NCBI RefSeq assembly: GCF_020884795.1
Contig: NZ_BBZF01000022.1
Coordinates: 202,356 to 266,355, forward strand
Reading direction: 5' to 3'
Length of the DNA stretch: 64,000 bases
Source of the DNA: Micromonospora okii
GTDB taxonomy: Bacteria; Actinomycetota; Actinomycetes; Mycobacteriales; Micromonosporaceae
The notes below the pieces were generated by a model. That model ran no database searches and was not told the origin of the DNA. It saw only the letters and a list, made by a program, of their open reading frames with translations. Shown here in pieces: positions 32,599-41,451 of this stretch. The translations under genes were made by a program, and so were the position numbers. The first letter of the stretch is position 1; each line of letters opens with the position of its first letter.

Positions 32599-33750
32599 TC
32601 AGCGCACCCGCTGGGCGGCGGCCCTCTCCCGTACCAGGTGGAACAGCTCCTCGTGGGCGTCCAGACCGCGCTCGGCCGCGAAGAGCGCTCGCGCCTCGTG
32701 GGCCTTGGCCTCCCGCCAATGGGCCGGGGCGTCGGCCAGCTCCAGGATCGCCCGGTGCAGCGCCTCCGGATCGCGCGGCGGCACCAGGGCGCCGAACCCC
32801 GTCGCCAGGACCGGGTAGCGCCCGCCGGGCAGGTCGGTGGTCACCGACGGCACGCCGCACATCATGGCCTCGGCCTGCACGATGCCGAACGACTCCGCCA
32901 CGGACGGCAGGGCGAACACGTCGATGGAGGCGTAGAAGTCGTCGATCTCCTGGCCGCGCAGTTCCCCGAGCACCCGGATGCGGCTGTCCGCGCCGATCTC
33001 CGCCCGGACGTCGGCCAGGTTGTCGCCGCCCATCACGGTCCGGTAGTTGCCGCCGATCAGCAGCCGGGCGTCGGGGTCGGCGATCCGCCGGAAGGCCCGG
33101 ACGAGGTACGGGATGCCCTTGTCCTCCACGATCCGGCCCAGGAAGCCGACGTGCAGGCCGCCGCCGCTGCGGTAGCGGGGTCGGCCGCCCCGCCGGTCCA
33201 GGCAGGGGGCGGGGATGGCCCGGAACTCCCGCCGCCGCACCAGGGGCCAGAACTTCGACGCGTGGGCCTGGTCCTCGCTGTTGGTCACCACCGCCGCCGA
33301 CCGGCGGATCGTCGCCCAGGAGGTCACGTCGGACGCGGCGACCGCGACCCGGTTGAGCAGGCCCGGCGGGAGGTACAGGTCGATGTGCAGCATGCTCACG
33401 ATCGGGGTGGGCCGGGCGAACCGGGCCAGCAGCGCGGCCTCGGCCATCGGCAGGTTCAGGTAGAGCAGCGCCGACCGGCGGGCCACCCGGGCGGCCTCGA
33501 CCGGGTACGCCGGGCTGATCTGCGCCCGGGTGATCCGGCCGAGCACCGGGGAGCGGTGCACGTCCACGCCGTTGATGGTCTCCCGGCGCGGGGTGGACGG
33601 GTCGTGCTGGCTGGTCACCACCGCCACCCGCCAGCCGCGCGCGGCCATGCCCTCGGCGACGGTGCGGGCCGTGTGGGTCACCCCGCTCATGTACGGCGTG
33701 TAGTAGGTCAGGGCGACGGTGAGGTCGTACTGCGGGGCCGCGTGGTTCAC
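32599..33750 (-). CDS. GT4-family glycosyltransferase
   Basis: A 383-aa retaining glycosyltransferase of the GT-B fold. The N-terminal acceptor domain begins LTVALTYYTPYMSGVTHTARTVAEGMAARG. The C-terminal nucleotide-sugar domain contains VGFLGRIVEDKGIPYLVRAF and the family signature AESFGIVQAEAMMCGVPSVTTDLPGG, with Glu residues of the EX7E motif. No membrane segment is seen. It is the last gene of the nine-gene operon, 22 bases after the EEP gene, so it probably adds a late sugar on the cytoplasmic face. Donor and acceptor unknown. Confidence 0.9.
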   Translation of the reverse strand: MNHAAPQYDLTVALTYYTPYMSGVTHTARTVAEGMAARGWRVAVVTSQHDPSTPRRETINGVDVHRSPVLGRITRAQISPAYPVEAARVARRSALLYLNLPMAEAALLARFARPTPIVSMLHIDLYLPPGLLNRVAVAASDVTSWATIRRSAAVVTNSEDQAHASKFWPLVRRREFRAIPAPCLDRRGGRPRYRSGGGLHVGFLGRIVEDKGIPYLVRAFRRIADPDARLLIGGNYRTVMGGDNLADVRAEIGADSRIRVLGELRGQEIDDFYASIDVFALPSVAESFGIVQAEAMMCGVPSVTTDLPGGRYPVLATGFGALVPPRDPEALHRAILELADAPAHWREAKAHEARALFAAERGLDAHEELFHLVRERAAAQRVR

Positions 33751-33772
33751 GGGGTTCCTTTCTCGACGGCTG

Positions 33773-34945
33773 CTACGGCTTCTCCAGCGACACGACGACG
33801 AGCTGCCCGCTGTGGTCGGACAGGCCGTCGGGGGGCACCATCCGGTACCGGTGCACGTCGACGTCCGAGGTGGTGAAGACCCAGTCGAGCCGCCACAGCG
33901 GCAGCCCGTACCAGGCCCACGAGGTCGGGTACGGCGAGCGCAGGGCGGCGCCGGCGTCGACCAGCCGGTCGGGCAGCGCGCGCAGCAGCCGCATCGCCGG
34001 GGAGGTGTTGAGGTCGCCGGCCAGCACGATCGGGTTAGGGTTGCCGGCGGCGTCGGCGGCCAGCGCCCGGTAGCTGGCCCGCCGCAGGTCGTGGCGGGCC
34101 AGGCTGTCGTCGGCGGTGTCCGGGCGGCGAGCCGGCAGGCCGACGACCGGCACCTGCAGGTGCGCGTTGTAGAACGACACCACCCGCCCGCCGACCAGCA
34201 GGTCCGTGCGCAGCGTCTTGACCGTGTGGTACGCCGGCAGCCGGGAGTCGGCCGGCGGGAGGTCCGGCCACGACCGCGCCAGCCAGGGGCGCAGGTCGAC
34301 CGGGCGGTCCAGGACGATCGGGAACCGGGACAGCGTCACCAGCTCGCCGGAGACCGCGACGTGGAAGCCGGGGAACTCCCGGCGCACCCGGTCCGGGTCG
34401 GTGACCGGCAGCGGGGTCCAGTCCGAGCCGGTGACGTAGAGCTGTTCCTGGAGCAGGTACACGTCGGCCTGCTGCGCCCGCAGGTACCGGTAGAACCGGT
34501 CCGGGTCGCGGATCGGCTCGCCTTCGGGACCGGTGCGCACGAGCTGGTCCCAGTACCAGGTGTTCCAGGAGAACACCCGGATCGCGTCCGGCGGCGCCGG
34601 GGCGGGCCGGTGCCACAGGGCGGCGGCGTTGACCCCGGCGCAGGGCCAGCCCAGCGCCAGCGACGCCACGGCCAGCGCCGCGCCCACCGCCCGGGCGCGC
34701 CGCGCGAGCGGCGCGGCGGCCAGCAACAGGAGCGGCACGGCGAGGAAGAGCAGCGGCGGGACCAGGTCGAGGTTCCACCACCAGGCCCGCCCGGACAGCA
34801 GCAGGTGCGCCGCCACGAACGTCAGCCACGCGCCGGCCGCGCCGAGCAGCAGCCGGGCAACCCACCGCCCGCGCCGCGCCGGTCGCCGGTGCGCGCCCCC
34901 GCGCCCGGTGGGCCGCTGGACCTCCGCCGGCGCGTGGGTCGTCAT
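33773..34945 (-). CDS. Membrane-anchored endonuclease/exonuclease/phosphatase-family protein
   Basis: A 390-aa protein starting at the ATG at 34945, overlapping the UbiA stop by four bases. The N-terminus has about three membrane helices (ARLLLGAAGAWLTFVAAHLLL; LDLVPPLLFLAVPLLLLAAAP; VGAALAVASLALGWPC). An EEP (DNase I-like) domain follows: IRVFSWNTWYW, DVYLLQEQLYV, FYNAHLQVPV, PIVLAGDLNTSPAM and a final SDHSGQLVVVSL, with the expected Asn, Glu, Asp and His metal/catalytic residues. The domain faces outward. In this context it more likely cleaves a phosphodiester or phosphomonoester of a lipid or glycan than DNA. Confidence 0.88.
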   Translation of the reverse strand: MTTHAPAEVQRPTGRGGAHRRPARRGRWVARLLLGAAGAWLTFVAAHLLLSGRAWWWNLDLVPPLLFLAVPLLLLAAAPLARRARAVGAALAVASLALGWPCAGVNAAALWHRPAPAPPDAIRVFSWNTWYWDQLVRTGPEGEPIRDPDRFYRYLRAQQADVYLLQEQLYVTGSDWTPLPVTDPDRVRREFPGFHVAVSGELVTLSRFPIVLDRPVDLRPWLARSWPDLPPADSRLPAYHTVKTLRTDLLVGGRVVSFYNAHLQVPVVGLPARRPDTADDSLARHDLRRASYRALAADAAGNPNPIVLAGDLNTSPAMRLLRALPDRLVDAGAALRSPYPTSWAWYGLPLWRLDWVFTTSDVDVHRYRMVPPDGLSDHSGQLVVVSLEKP

Positions 34946-35889
34946 CCCTGGCCCCGGGCGGCGAGCAGGAGCACGCCGGACAGCACCGCCCACAGGGCGG
35001 TGTTCGTGACCAGGACGGGATCGCGCAGGGTACGCACCGGGTTCCCGCCGGCGTTCTGCACGAGCACGAGTTGCAGGTAGCGGAACAGCCCGAAGACGGC
35101 CATCGGGGTGAGCACGACCACCGCCGTGGCGTCGTACGCCCCCAGCGGCGCCTCGTCGCGCAGGTAGAGCAGGTAGCTGCCGGCGGTGAGGGCGGCCGAG
35201 AGCTGCATGAGCTGCTCGGTGAGGGCCACGGTGTAGCCGCGCAGCGCGGGCCGGTGCGCGGCCCCGGTGGCGTGCAGCTCCTGCCGGCGCTTGCCGAGGA
35301 CGAGCAGCAGGCACAGGGTGAACACGGCGGTGAGCAGCCAGCCGGGGATGGGGGCGCCGGTGGCCAGGTAGCCGTAGGTGAGCCGGAGCACGAAGCCGCC
35401 GGCGACGAGGAAGACGTCCAGTGGCGGCACGTGCTTGAGGCCCAGGGAGTAGGCGAGGTTGAGCAGCAGGTAGGCGGCCACGGGCCAGGCGGTGGCCGCG
35501 CTCTGGAGGGCGAGCAGGGCGACCAGCAGCGCCGCCACGCCCCCGGCGAACACGGCAGCCACCCGCGGCGAGACCTGCCCGGAGGCGATCGGGCGGTGCC
35601 ACCGCTCCGGGTTGTCGGCGTCGCGGTGCCGGTCGAGCAGGTCGTTGAGGACGTAGACGAGCACGGAGGCGAGGGTGAACGCGACGATCGCCCCGGCCAG
35701 GTCGGTCAGCCCGGCGCGGCTCCAGGAGAGCGGGTCGAGCAGCGGCACGCCGATGACGACGACGTTCTTGGGCCACTGGTCGGGCCGGGTGAGCCGGGCC
35801 AGGCCGGCGGTCAGGGCGCCGGTGCGCGCGCCGACGGTGGGCCGCGCGGCGGTGGCCGGCGCCGCCGGGGTGGGCAGGACGGGGTTCAT
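34942..35889 (-). CDS. UbiA-family prenyltransferase (decaprenyl-phosphate phosphoribosyltransferase-like)
   Basis: A 315-aa integral membrane protein with about eight helices. The segment RLTRPDQWPKNVVVIGVPLL and the first Asp-rich motif NDLLDRHRDADNPERWHRPIASGQVS closely follow the pattern of decaprenyl-phosphate phosphoribosyltransferase, which makes polyprenyl-phosphoryl-ribose for arabinan synthesis in mycobacteria. The second conserved region reads LNLAYSLGLKHVPPLDVFLVAGGFVLRLTYG. It starts at the ATG at 35889, where the stop of the upstream gene overlaps (TGATG), so translation is coupled. It probably primes a polyprenyl carrier in the pathway of this operon. The transferred group is inferred. 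Confidence 0.87.
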   Translation of the reverse strand: MNPVLPTPAAPATAARPTVGARTGALTAGLARLTRPDQWPKNVVVIGVPLLDPLSWSRAGLTDLAGAIVAFTLASVLVYVLNDLLDRHRDADNPERWHRPIASGQVSPRVAAVFAGGVAALLVALLALQSAATAWPVAAYLLLNLAYSLGLKHVPPLDVFLVAGGFVLRLTYGYLATGAPIPGWLLTAVFTLCLLLVLGKRRQELHATGAAHRPALRGYTVALTEQLMQLSAALTAGSYLLYLRDEAPLGAYDATAVVVLTPMAVFGLFRYLQLVLVQNAGGNPVRTLRDPVLVTNTALWAVLSGVLLLAARGQG

Positions 35890-36932
35890 CAGAAGAACAC
35901 CTTCGCCACGCGCAGGGCCCCCTGCGCCCAGGGCTCCCGGCTGGTGCGCCCGGCCGGGCGGGCCGCCCCCCGCGAGCGCTCGGCCCGCCACCAGTCGAAC
36001 GTGGCCAGCAGGGCGTCCCGGTTGGAGTACGCCGGGACGAACCCGAGCCGCTCGCGGGCCTTGTCGGTGCTGACGTAGGAGTCGGCGAGGAGCTTGTGCA
36101 GCAGCCTGTCGTACACGGGGGAGAGCCGCGCCCGGCCGAGGAGCTGGAGGGCGGCCACGGCGGGCCGGGCGGGCACGGAGACGACCCGCCGGTGGTGGCC
36201 CGCCGCGTCGAGCACCGCCTGGAAGTCCTCGCGCAGCGTGCCGAACCGGGCGGCGGCCACGTTGAAGGTGTCGTCGGCGGCGGCCGGGTCGGCGCGCAGC
36301 GCGGTGAGGACGCACTCGGTGAGGTCCTCCACGGCGCACATCTGGATCCGCACGTCGCCCCGGCCGAGGATGGGGAAGTGGCGTCCCTCGTGCGCCCACT
36401 CGAAGAGCATGGCGAACAGCCCCATCCGCCCCGGCCCCAGGAACGTCTTCGGCCGCAGCACCGGCACGCAGAGCCCGGCGGCGCGGAACTCCTCGGCCAC
36501 CTCCTCGGCGGCGGCCTTCGCGCGCCCGTAGGCGTCCACCGGCGCGCGGGGGTGGGTCTCCGGCGTCGGCACCAGCTCGGGCAGCCCGTACACGGCGGTG
36601 GTGGAGATGTGCACGACCCGGGGCACGCCCGCGTCGCGGGCGGCGGACAGGACGCTGCGGGTGCCGTCGACGATCACCGAGTGGATCTCGGCCGGGGCGT
36701 AGCTGGGCAGCGCGGCGGCGCAGTGCACCACCGCGCCGGCCCCGGCGAACGCCCCGGTCATCGCGGCCCGGTCCCGCACGTCGGCGACGGTGACGCCGAT
36801 CCCCGGGTCGGCGGGCGGTCGCACGTCCACCCCGCGCGCGGGCACGCCCTCGGCGGCCAGGCGGCGGACGACGAAGCCGCCGAGCATTCCGCTCGCGCCG
36901 GTCACCACGACCGGGCGGCCGTCGCCTACCAC
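35889..36932 (-). CDS. NAD-dependent epimerase/dehydratase
   Basis: A 347-aa extended short-chain dehydrogenase. The nucleotide-binding motif is VVVTGASGMLGGFVVRRL, and the active site has Thr-Thr (HISTTAVYG) with Tyr-x3-Lys in DAYGRAKAAAEE. Family segments VVHCAAALPSY and VLRPKTFLGPGRMGL follow. I chose the GTG at 36932, eight bases after AAGGTGAG; the frame overlaps the aminotransferase stop by seven bases. It probably modifies a sugar nucleotide, or oxidises/reduces the prenyl-linked product as DprE1/DprE2 do in mycobacteria; which is not clear. Confidence 0.88.
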   Translation of the reverse strand: MVGDGRPVVVTGASGMLGGFVVRRLAAEGVPARGVDVRPPADPGIGVTVADVRDRAAMTGAFAGAGAVVHCAAALPSYAPAEIHSVIVDGTRSVLSAARDAGVPRVVHISTTAVYGLPELVPTPETHPRAPVDAYGRAKAAAEEVAEEFRAAGLCVPVLRPKTFLGPGRMGLFAMLFEWAHEGRHFPILGRGDVRIQMCAVEDLTECVLTALRADPAAADDTFNVAAARFGTLREDFQAVLDAAGHHRRVVSVPARPAVAALQLLGRARLSPVYDRLLHKLLADSYVSTDKARERLGFVPAYSNRDALLATFDWWRAERSRGAARPAGRTSREPWAQGALRVAKVFF

Positions 36933-38350
36933 GCGGAACTCACCTTCTCGCGTACGAAGCCGGTGAGCAGCCGGCGCAGCCCCAGCGCGAGGGTGGCGTC
37001 GAGCGCCCGGAGGAAGTGCTCCAGGTCCGCCGGCTCGGCCATCAGGGTCGGGGCGACCATGAGCGGGTTCTCCACGTTGGGGCTGTAGTAGGTCATGATC
37101 TTGTGCTCGCGGTACAGGTGGGCGATCACCGACAGGGTGATCAGCTTCGTGCCGAACCGGGGGTCGTGGGCGAAGCCGGGGACCAGCTTCCCGGCCAGGT
37201 CGAGCAGCTTGGGGCCGCCGTTGAGGAACACGCCCCACAGCGCGCCGACGCCCGCGACGCGGTCGACCGCGTCCGGGTGGGCCGCGCGGACGCGTTCCAG
37301 GCCGGGGCCGAGGATCGCCCCGACGCGTCGGGCGCGGGCCGGGAAGTCCTCCTCCACGACCACGTTGACCGCCTCGACGGCGGTCGCGGTCTCCTCGCCG
37401 AATCCGTAGTACGTGGTGCTGTGCAGGATCACGTCGGAGAGCCGGTCGTACGCCTTGCGGAACAGCTTCTCCCGCACCGTGTACCCGGAGATCGACGCCT
37501 TCCCGCCGCCGAGGGACTTGGAGTAGACGAGCACGTCCGGCAGCAGGCCCTCGTGGCGCATGAAGTAGAACAGTTCCCCCGTCTTGCCCCAGCCGGTGTA
37601 GACCTCGTCGAAGATCAGCACGATCTCCTCGTCGGTGCAGAGCTGCCGCAGCTCCCGCAGCGCCGACTCCGACCAGCAGCGCATGCTCGACGCGCTGAAC
37701 GGCTCCACCATCAGCGCGTACACGTCGCAGGAGCCGTCGGGCCGGCGGGTGGCCTCCACGGCGGCCCGCACCGCCGCCACGTCGCCGTACGGGTACACCA
37801 CCGCGTTGGGCAGCCCCGGGAACCGGAAGTGGTTCTCGGCCGACCCGGTGAGGCTGCCCGCCCCGAGGGTCTTGCCGTGGAAGCTGATGTCGGCGCGCAG
37901 GATGGTCTGCCGGCGGCCCTCGTGGTACTTGTACGCCAGCTTGATCGCGCCCTCGTTCGCCTCCGCCCCGGAGTTCGGGAAGTAGGAGATGTTCAGGTCG
38001 CCGGGGAGCAGCTCCGCCACGTTGTGGCTCAGCGCCGCCAGGTACGGCGAGAAGAACGCCTTGTGCACCTCCATCCGCCGCTGCTCGGCGAAGCGGGCCC
38101 GCGCGGCGAGGACGCGGGGGTGGTTGTGCCCGTGGTTGAGCACCCCCACCCCGCCGGACATGTCCAGCACCCGGTTGCCGTCGCGCATGTGCACCCAGGC
38201 GCCCTCGGCCCGGTCCACCAGCTCCCGGCCGAAGCCGAAGGTGGTCATCAGCGACACCTGCGACCGGCTGACGTACCGGCGGTAGAGGTCGTGCACCTCG
38301 CGCGCCGTCAGCGCCTCGCACTCCTCAAGTCCGATCAACCTGGGCACCAT
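36926..38350 (-). CDS. Class III PLP-dependent aminotransferase
   Basis: A 474-aa fold-type I aminotransferase. The PLP-binding features are SGAEANEGAIKLAYKYH, the Asp of IVLIFDEVYTGWGKTGELF and the Schiff-base Lys in LVYSKSLGGGKASISG. The N-terminus GGVGVLNHGHNHPRVLAA and the C-terminal NVENPLMVAPTLMAEPADLEHFLRAL agree with acetylornithine/GABA-type enzymes. The ATG at 38350 has GAAGGAG ahead. It overlaps the flippase-like gene by 26 bases. In a glycan operon it may supply an amino group to a sugar or to a linked amine; the substrate is unknown. Confidence 0.9.
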   Translation of the reverse strand: MVPRLIGLEECEALTAREVHDLYRRYVSRSQVSLMTTFGFGRELVDRAEGAWVHMRDGNRVLDMSGGVGVLNHGHNHPRVLAARARFAEQRRMEVHKAFFSPYLAALSHNVAELLPGDLNISYFPNSGAEANEGAIKLAYKYHEGRRQTILRADISFHGKTLGAGSLTGSAENHFRFPGLPNAVVYPYGDVAAVRAAVEATRRPDGSCDVYALMVEPFSASSMRCWSESALRELRQLCTDEEIVLIFDEVYTGWGKTGELFYFMRHEGLLPDVLVYSKSLGGGKASISGYTVREKLFRKAYDRLSDVILHSTTYYGFGEETATAVEAVNVVVEEDFPARARRVGAILGPGLERVRAAHPDAVDRVAGVGALWGVFLNGGPKLLDLAGKLVPGFAHDPRFGTKLITLSVIAHLYREHKIMTYYSPNVENPLMVAPTLMAEPADLEHFLRALDATLALGLRRLLTGFVREKVSSAW

Positions 38351-39356
38351 TCATCTCCTTCGGCAACGCCGCATCCGATGCGGACGACCTTCGATGGACC
38401 AGCTCCACCACCGCCAGCGCCGCCCCGCCGAGCACCACCTCGCCGACGGTGGTGACCAGCCGGCTCGCCACGGCCACCGCCACGGCGGAGGGCACCGGGA
38501 GCACCAGCGCCAGGGCCCCCGACAGCACGGCCTCGCGGACCCCCAGCCCGTCGGGGACGACGACGGCCAGCACGCCGACCACGGTGGCCAGCCCGAACGC
38601 CCCCACGCACAGCGCCAGCGCGGGCACCGGGGCGGCGCCCATGGCCACCGCCAGCAGCCACAGGTGCAGGCCGCTGACCAGCCACGACAGGGTCTGCCAG
38701 GCCACCGCCACGCGCACCGCCCGGCCGGAGACCGACCGGGCCGGCTCGGGCCGGCGCAGCAGCCGCAGCACCAGGCGGGTCACATGGCCGAGCCCGGCCG
38801 GCCAGCACACGGCCACCACCAGCGGCACGGCGGGCAGGGCCAGCCACACCGCCCGGTCGCCGAGCACCCGCGCGCCGGTGAGCAGGCCGACGGTCAGGCC
38901 GGTGAGGTGGACCAGCAGGGTGCTGAGGGTGCCCGAGACCAGCATCCGGGGCAGCGTCACCCCGTTGGCCGTGGCGACCTTGAGGGCGGCGACCACACCG
39001 GGGACCTTCCCGGGCACGTACTTGGCGAGGAAGCCGACGAAGAAGACCCGCAGGACGCGGGTCCGGCTGACCGGCGGCCCGAGTTCCAGCAGGATCGCCC
39101 GCCAGGACAGCATCCCCAGCAGCGGGCCCACGGTCGCCGCGGCCACGGCGCCGGCCAGCAGCAGGCCGATCTCCACGCCGTCGCGCCGCCCGAGCAGCAC
39201 GGCCACCACCGACCAGTCCTGCCCCGCCAGGGCCCGCCCGACGGCGACGGCCACGACCAGGGCGAAGACCACCGTGACCGCCCGCCACAGCCGACGCCGC
39301 CAGCGCGGCGCGGGCGCTGCGGCCCGGTCGGGGCCGACGGAGACGTCGAGGCTCAT
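38325..39356 (-). CDS. Flippase-like membrane protein (LPG synthase TM family)
   Basis: A 343-aa protein with about eight membrane helices of the lysylphosphatidylglycerol synthase TM/UPF0104 family. Key segments are SWRAILLELGPPVSRTRVLRVFFVGFLAKYVPGKVPGVV, STLLVHLTGLTVGLL and VVVPDGLGVREAVLSGALAL. The cytosolic aminoacyl-transferase domain of MprF is absent, so this is only the membrane part, which in several systems moves lipids or lipid-linked intermediates across the membrane. It starts at the ATG at 39356, inside an ATGA overlap with the upstream GT2 gene. It is the best flippase candidate in this operon. Confidence 0.88.
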   Translation of the reverse strand: MSLDVSVGPDRAAAPAPRWRRRLWRAVTVVFALVVAVAVGRALAGQDWSVVAVLLGRRDGVEIGLLLAGAVAAATVGPLLGMLSWRAILLELGPPVSRTRVLRVFFVGFLAKYVPGKVPGVVAALKVATANGVTLPRMLVSGTLSTLLVHLTGLTVGLLTGARVLGDRAVWLALPAVPLVVAVCWPAGLGHVTRLVLRLLRRPEPARSVSGRAVRVAVAWQTLSWLVSGLHLWLLAVAMGAAPVPALALCVGAFGLATVVGVLAVVVPDGLGVREAVLSGALALVLPVPSAVAVAVASRLVTTVGEVVLGGAALAVVELVHRRSSASDAALPKEMNGAQVDRT

Positions 39357-40450
39357 CGCCGCGCCCCCGCCGGCGCCGCCACCCGAGCCGCGTGCCCGGC
39401 CAGCAGCGCGCGCCCGGCGCGCGGCACCCCGGCGGCGAGCCCGGCGACGAGCGTGGCCTGGGCCAGCACGTGCAGCCCGGCGGCGAACAGGGCGAACCCC
39501 GGCCCCCGCAGCCGGTACGCGAACCGCAGGAACGCGTGGTTGGCGGCCACCACGACGGCGGCGAGCGCCGGCGAGGTCAGCGCCAGCCAGGCGAAGGCGG
39601 GCCGGGCCGGGGGCAGCCACGGCGCGACCACGGTCAGCGGCACGGCCAGCAGCGCCAGCCCCGACGCGACCAGGGTCAGCCGGGCCGACCGTTCGAGGTG
39701 GCGGAACCGGCCCGGCGACATCATCTCGACCCGGGCGCCCGTGGCCCCGGCGCGCTGCCGCCGCCACGTCCGCGCCATGAGCGCGGGCTTCGTGCGGGCC
39801 CGCGCGAACTGCTCGCGCAGCATCGGCAGCAGCCGGTCGACGTCGTCGTGCCGGGTGCGGACCCGGTCCGTGGCCACGATCCGGTACCGGGCCGGCAGCC
39901 GGGTCCCGAACTCGTCGTCCTCGCCGTCGCGCAGCCCCTCGTCGAAGCCGCCCGCCTCGTCGAAGACCGCCCGGGGCACGAGGGCGGCGGCCAGTAGCGC
40001 CCCGGTGTCGTGGCCGACGCTGCGGTGTCGCCAGAAGTGTTCGAAGGCGACGCGGTATGCCTCGACGGGGCCGTCGTCGTAGAGGGGGTGGGGGTCGTAG
40101 ATGCCTTGGACCATGCCGGCGTCGGGGGTGGTGTGGAGGATGTGGAGGGCGTTGGCGATGGCGTCGGGGTGTGGGGCGGTGTCGGAGTCGACGAAGAAGA
40201 GCAGGGGTGCGGTGGCGGTGGTGGCGCCGGTGTTGCGGGCGGTGGCGGGTCCGCTGTTGGTGGGGGTGTGGATGAGGGTGCAGGGGAATTGGCGGGCGAT
40301 GTCGGGGGAGTTGTCGGTGCTGTGGTCGTCGACGACGATGACTTCGGTGGGTGGGTGGGTCTGGGCGTAGATGGCTTCGAGGCAGGCGCGCAGGGTCTTG
40401 GCCTTGTTGTAGTTCGGCACGATCACCGCCACCGCGTCGGGCCCGCTCAC
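39353..40450 (-). CDS. GT2-family glycosyltransferase (paralogue A)
   Basis: A 365-aa protein. The GT-A catalytic domain starts VIVPNYNKAKTLRACLEAIYAQ and has VIVVDDHSTDNS, the metal-binding FFVDSDTAPHPDA and later GGFDEGLRDGEDDEFGTRL. Two to three membrane helices follow in the C-terminal third (LVASGLALLAVPLTVVAPWLP; FALFAAGLHVLAQATLVAG). It starts at the GTG at 40450, overlapping the stop of paralogue B (GTGA). Its first 144 codons lie in a 432-bp block identical to paralogue B, while the C-terminal halves differ. Membrane-bound GT2 enzymes of this kind elongate polyprenyl-linked glycans. Confidence 0.9.
   Translation of the reverse strand: MSGPDAVAVIVPNYNKAKTLRACLEAIYAQTHPPTEVIVVDDHSTDNSPDIARQFPCTLIHTPTNSGPATARNTGATTATAPLLFFVDSDTAPHPDAIANALHILHTTPDAGMVQGIYDPHPLYDDGPVEAYRVAFEHFWRHRSVGHDTGALLAAALVPRAVFDEAGGFDEGLRDGEDDEFGTRLPARYRIVATDRVRTRHDDVDRLLPMLREQFARARTKPALMARTWRRQRAGATGARVEMMSPGRFRHLERSARLTLVASGLALLAVPLTVVAPWLPPARPAFAWLALTSPALAAVVVAANHAFLRFAYRLRGPGFALFAAGLHVLAQATLVAGLAAGVPRAGRALLAGHAARVAAPAGARR
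40014..40445 (-). repeat. 432-bp direct repeat, copy 1 (in GT2 paralogue A)
   Basis: Identical by eye to 41015-41446, offset by 1001 bases. It covers most of the catalytic half of the gene from codon 2. Its codon choice differs from the rest of the gene: C-ending codons dominate (GCC, ACC, CTC, CCC), with CAA, GAA, CCA and GGA present, whereas the flanking part uses many G-ending codons. Confidence 0.93.
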
Positions 40451-41451
40451 CGCGCCGCCCCCCGGGCCAGGGCGTGGGCGACCCGCAGCACGCCCACGCC
40501 GGTGCCGACCACCGCCAGCGCGTACAGCAGCAGGTGCATCCCGGTGGCGTACGCGGCGAAGCGCGCGCCCCGGAAGCGGTAGGTGAAGCGGAGGAAGTCG
40601 TGGCTCGTCGCGGCCGACGCGGCGAGCAGGGCGAGCCAGAGCGCCGCCAGCCACGGCGCGAGCGGCACGAACGGCAGGGTCAGCAGGCCCAGCCCCGACA
40701 GCACCAGCCCCGTCGGCGAGATCGCGTTGACCCGCATCCCGGTGCCGGCGTTGCGCCGCCCCCGCGCCCGCAGCATCACCATCGGCGTGGCGGTGGCGAA
40801 CCCGAACTGCTCCCGCACGAACGGCAGGAACCGGTCGACGTCGTCGTGCCGGGTGCGGACCCGGTCGGTCACCACGAGGCGGTACCGCTCGGGCATCCGG
40901 GTGCCGAACTCGGCGTCCTCGCCCGTGCGCAGCCCCTCGTCGAAGCCGCCGACCTCGTCGAAGACCGCGCGGGGGATCAGGCTCGCGGCGAAGAGGGTCG
41001 CGGCCCGTCGCCGCCCGACGCTGCGGTGTCGCCAGAAGTGTTCGAAGGCGACGCGGTATGCCTCGACGGGGCCGTCGTCGTAGAGGGGGTGGGGGTCGTA
41101 GATGCCTTGGACCATGCCGGCGTCGGGGGTGGTGTGGAGGATGTGGAGGGCGTTGGCGATGGCGTCGGGGTGTGGGGCGGTGTCGGAGTCGACGAAGAAG
41201 AGCAGGGGTGCGGTGGCGGTGGTGGCGCCGGTGTTGCGGGCGGTGGCGGGTCCGCTGTTGGTGGGGGTGTGGATGAGGGTGCAGGGGAATTGGCGGGCGA
41301 TGTCGGGGGAGTTGTCGGTGCTGTGGTCGTCGACGACGATGACTTCGGTGGGTGGGTGGGTCTGGGCGTAGATGGCTTCGAGGCAGGCGCGCAGGGTCTT
41401 GGCCTTGTTGTAGTTCGGCACGATCACCGCCACCGCGTCGGGCCCGGACAT
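40447..41451 (-). CDS. GT2-family glycosyltransferase (paralogue B)
   Basis: A 334-aa protein with the same N-terminal catalytic half as paralogue A (identical from PDAVAVIVPNYNK to FEHFWRHRSVG) and a diverged C-terminal half: RAATLFAASLIPRAVFDEVGGFDEGLRTGEDAEFG, then hydrophobic helices (TGLVLSGLGLLTLPFVPLAPWL; AAYATGMHLLLYALAVVG). It starts at the ATG at 41451, preceded by GGGAGG and by TGA directly before the ATG. The different C-terminal halves suggest different acceptors with the same donor sugar. Confidence 0.9.
   Translation of the reverse strand: MSGPDAVAVIVPNYNKAKTLRACLEAIYAQTHPPTEVIVVDDHSTDNSPDIARQFPCTLIHTPTNSGPATARNTGATTATAPLLFFVDSDTAPHPDAIANALHILHTTPDAGMVQGIYDPHPLYDDGPVEAYRVAFEHFWRHRSVGRRRAATLFAASLIPRAVFDEVGGFDEGLRTGEDAEFGTRMPERYRLVVTDRVRTRHDDVDRFLPFVREQFGFATATPMVMLRARGRRNAGTGMRVNAISPTGLVLSGLGLLTLPFVPLAPWLAALWLALLAASAATSHDFLRFTYRFRGARFAAYATGMHLLLYALAVVGTGVGVLRVAHALARGAAR
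41015..41446 (-). repeat. 432-bp direct repeat, copy 2 (in GT2 paralogue B)
   Basis: Second copy of the block at 40014-40445. Identity stops abruptly at both ends, inside the coding sequence on each side, which fits recent gene conversion or a partial duplication. Confidence 0.93.

Noticed and set aside
40010..40582. Plus-strand Val/Gly-rich frame repeated at 41011-41625
   Set aside because: It exists only because the duplicated GT2 block has few G-ending codons on the minus strand, so its complement stays open. The duplication explains why it appears twice.
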